NCBI GenBank assembly: GCA_007120565.1
Contig: SKNK01000129.1
Coordinates: forward strand, 1-5,718
Direction of reading: 5' to 3'
Length of the DNA: 5,718 nt
From: Nitriliruptoraceae bacterium
GTDB lineage: Bacteria > Actinomycetota > Nitriliruptoria > Nitriliruptorales > Nitriliruptoraceae
Shown here piece after piece: positions 5,516-5,718 of this stretch; within the stretch, counting starts at the first letter, position 1, and each line of letters starts with the position of its first letter. A model generated the notes under the pieces. That model was not told the DNA's origin. It made no database searches and was given only the letters and a program-made list of their open reading frames with translations. A program made the position numbers and the translations under genes.

Positions 5516-5521
5516 AGGGTA
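5516..5521 (-). promoter_or_regulatory. Predicted -10 box of the lipoprotein gene
   Basis: TACCCT (5521-5516) ends seven bases before the ATG at 5508, predicting a leaderless transcript. This also supports the choice of ATG 5508 over GTG 5544, because the box lies inside the longer reading. Confidence 0.5.
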
Positions 5522-5590
5522 GGTCCCCACCCTCCCGTAGCCACGGAGGCGGTGTCGTGTCGACGTACCTCGATGTCGGGCAGGGACGGG

Positions 5591-5596
5591 TAGCGT
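5591..5596 (+). promoter_or_regulatory. Candidate -10 box for the rightward gene at 5672
   Basis: TAGCGT fits TANNNT and would start transcription near 5603, giving a 5' leader of about 70 bases. It is divergent from the lipoprotein promoter. No -35 is clear, and a TANNNT match alone is weak evidence. Confidence 0.3.
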
Positions 5597-5671
5597 GGTG
5601 CTCTCGCCAGCGACCCCCACCCGAGTCCCTACACCTCGGAACTCTGCCCGAGTCAACGCAAGGGTGCCCCA

Positions 5672-5718
5672 GTGACCGAGCCGCCACCGACGGAGCCGAC
5701 CTTCGACGACGAGCTCGA
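5672..5718 (+). CDS. Start of an unidentified protein (3' end outside window)
   Basis: A GTG at 5672 opens a frame that stays open to the end of the window: 15 complete codons, reading MTEPPPTEPTFDDEL. An AAGGG seven bases upstream is a partial Shine-Dalgarno. The Pro/Glu/Thr/Asp-rich beginning looks like the flexible N-terminus common in actinobacterial proteins and says nothing about function. The gene is divergent from the lipoprotein. A later start is possible. Confidence 0.5.
   Translation, partial: MTEPPPTEPTFDDEL

Noticed and set aside
5509..5544. Upstream GTG (5544) as lipoprotein start
   Set aside because: It would put twelve polar and glycine-rich residues before the signal peptide and place the predicted promoter inside the gene.
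5583..5633. Inverted repeat GGGAC-GGGT / ACCC-GA-GTCCC in the divergent gap
   Set aside because: The stem is bulged and the loop is long, which is within what GC-rich DNA gives by chance; no known regulatory motif is evident.
1..5718. CRISPR arrays, tRNA/rRNA genes, insertion sequences, attachment sites
   Set aside because: I looked on both strands and found no spaced repeat array, no cloverleaf or rRNA-like sequence, no transposase motifs and no terminal inverted repeats.

Overview
The window has very high GC, strongly GC-biased third codon positions, GTG and TTG starts, zinc-ribbon and PASTA-kinase membrane proteins, and promoters placed directly on start codons. Together these suggest a high-GC actinobacterium, perhaps a deep-branching one. 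That is inference from style, not a taxonomic search.

Layout, left to right. At 1-288 (+) is the C-terminal end of a threonine aldolase/beta-eliminating lyase family protein. It converges on aroF (361-1446, -), a type I-beta DAHP synthase that makes the first committed step of aromatic amino acid synthesis; a hairpin lies between the two. Upstream of aroF (1491-1636, -) is the most interesting part of the window: a 32-codon leader ORF with four Phe codons, one Trp and one Tyr clustered together, followed by a perfect 11-bp GC-rich hairpin. This has the layout of a ribosome-mediated attenuator sensing aromatic amino acids. Across a promoter-bearing gap with a doubtful small ORF comes a + strand gene (1890-2795) for a membrane protein with a cytoplasmic zinc ribbon, one membrane helix and an outer discoidin-like (NADase-type glycan-binding) domain. 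It converges on a 690-residue PASTA-domain Ser/Thr kinase (2837-4909, -). Behind that, on the same strand, is a coiled-coil lipoprotein (4978-5508, -). A divergent + strand gene begins at 5672 and runs off the window.

How it fits together. The leader and aroF form an amino-acid-responsive biosynthetic unit. The kinase, the glycan-binding-type membrane protein and the lipoprotein all act at the cell envelope; a shared wall-sensing role is plausible but unproven. A Ser/Thr kinase near a DAHP synthase recalls the mycobacterial pknL-aroG neighbourhood. All three minus-strand transcription units share one promoter geometry: a TANNNT box ending exactly seven bases before the start codon. This predicts leaderless mRNAs for the aro leader peptide, the kinase and the lipoprotein.
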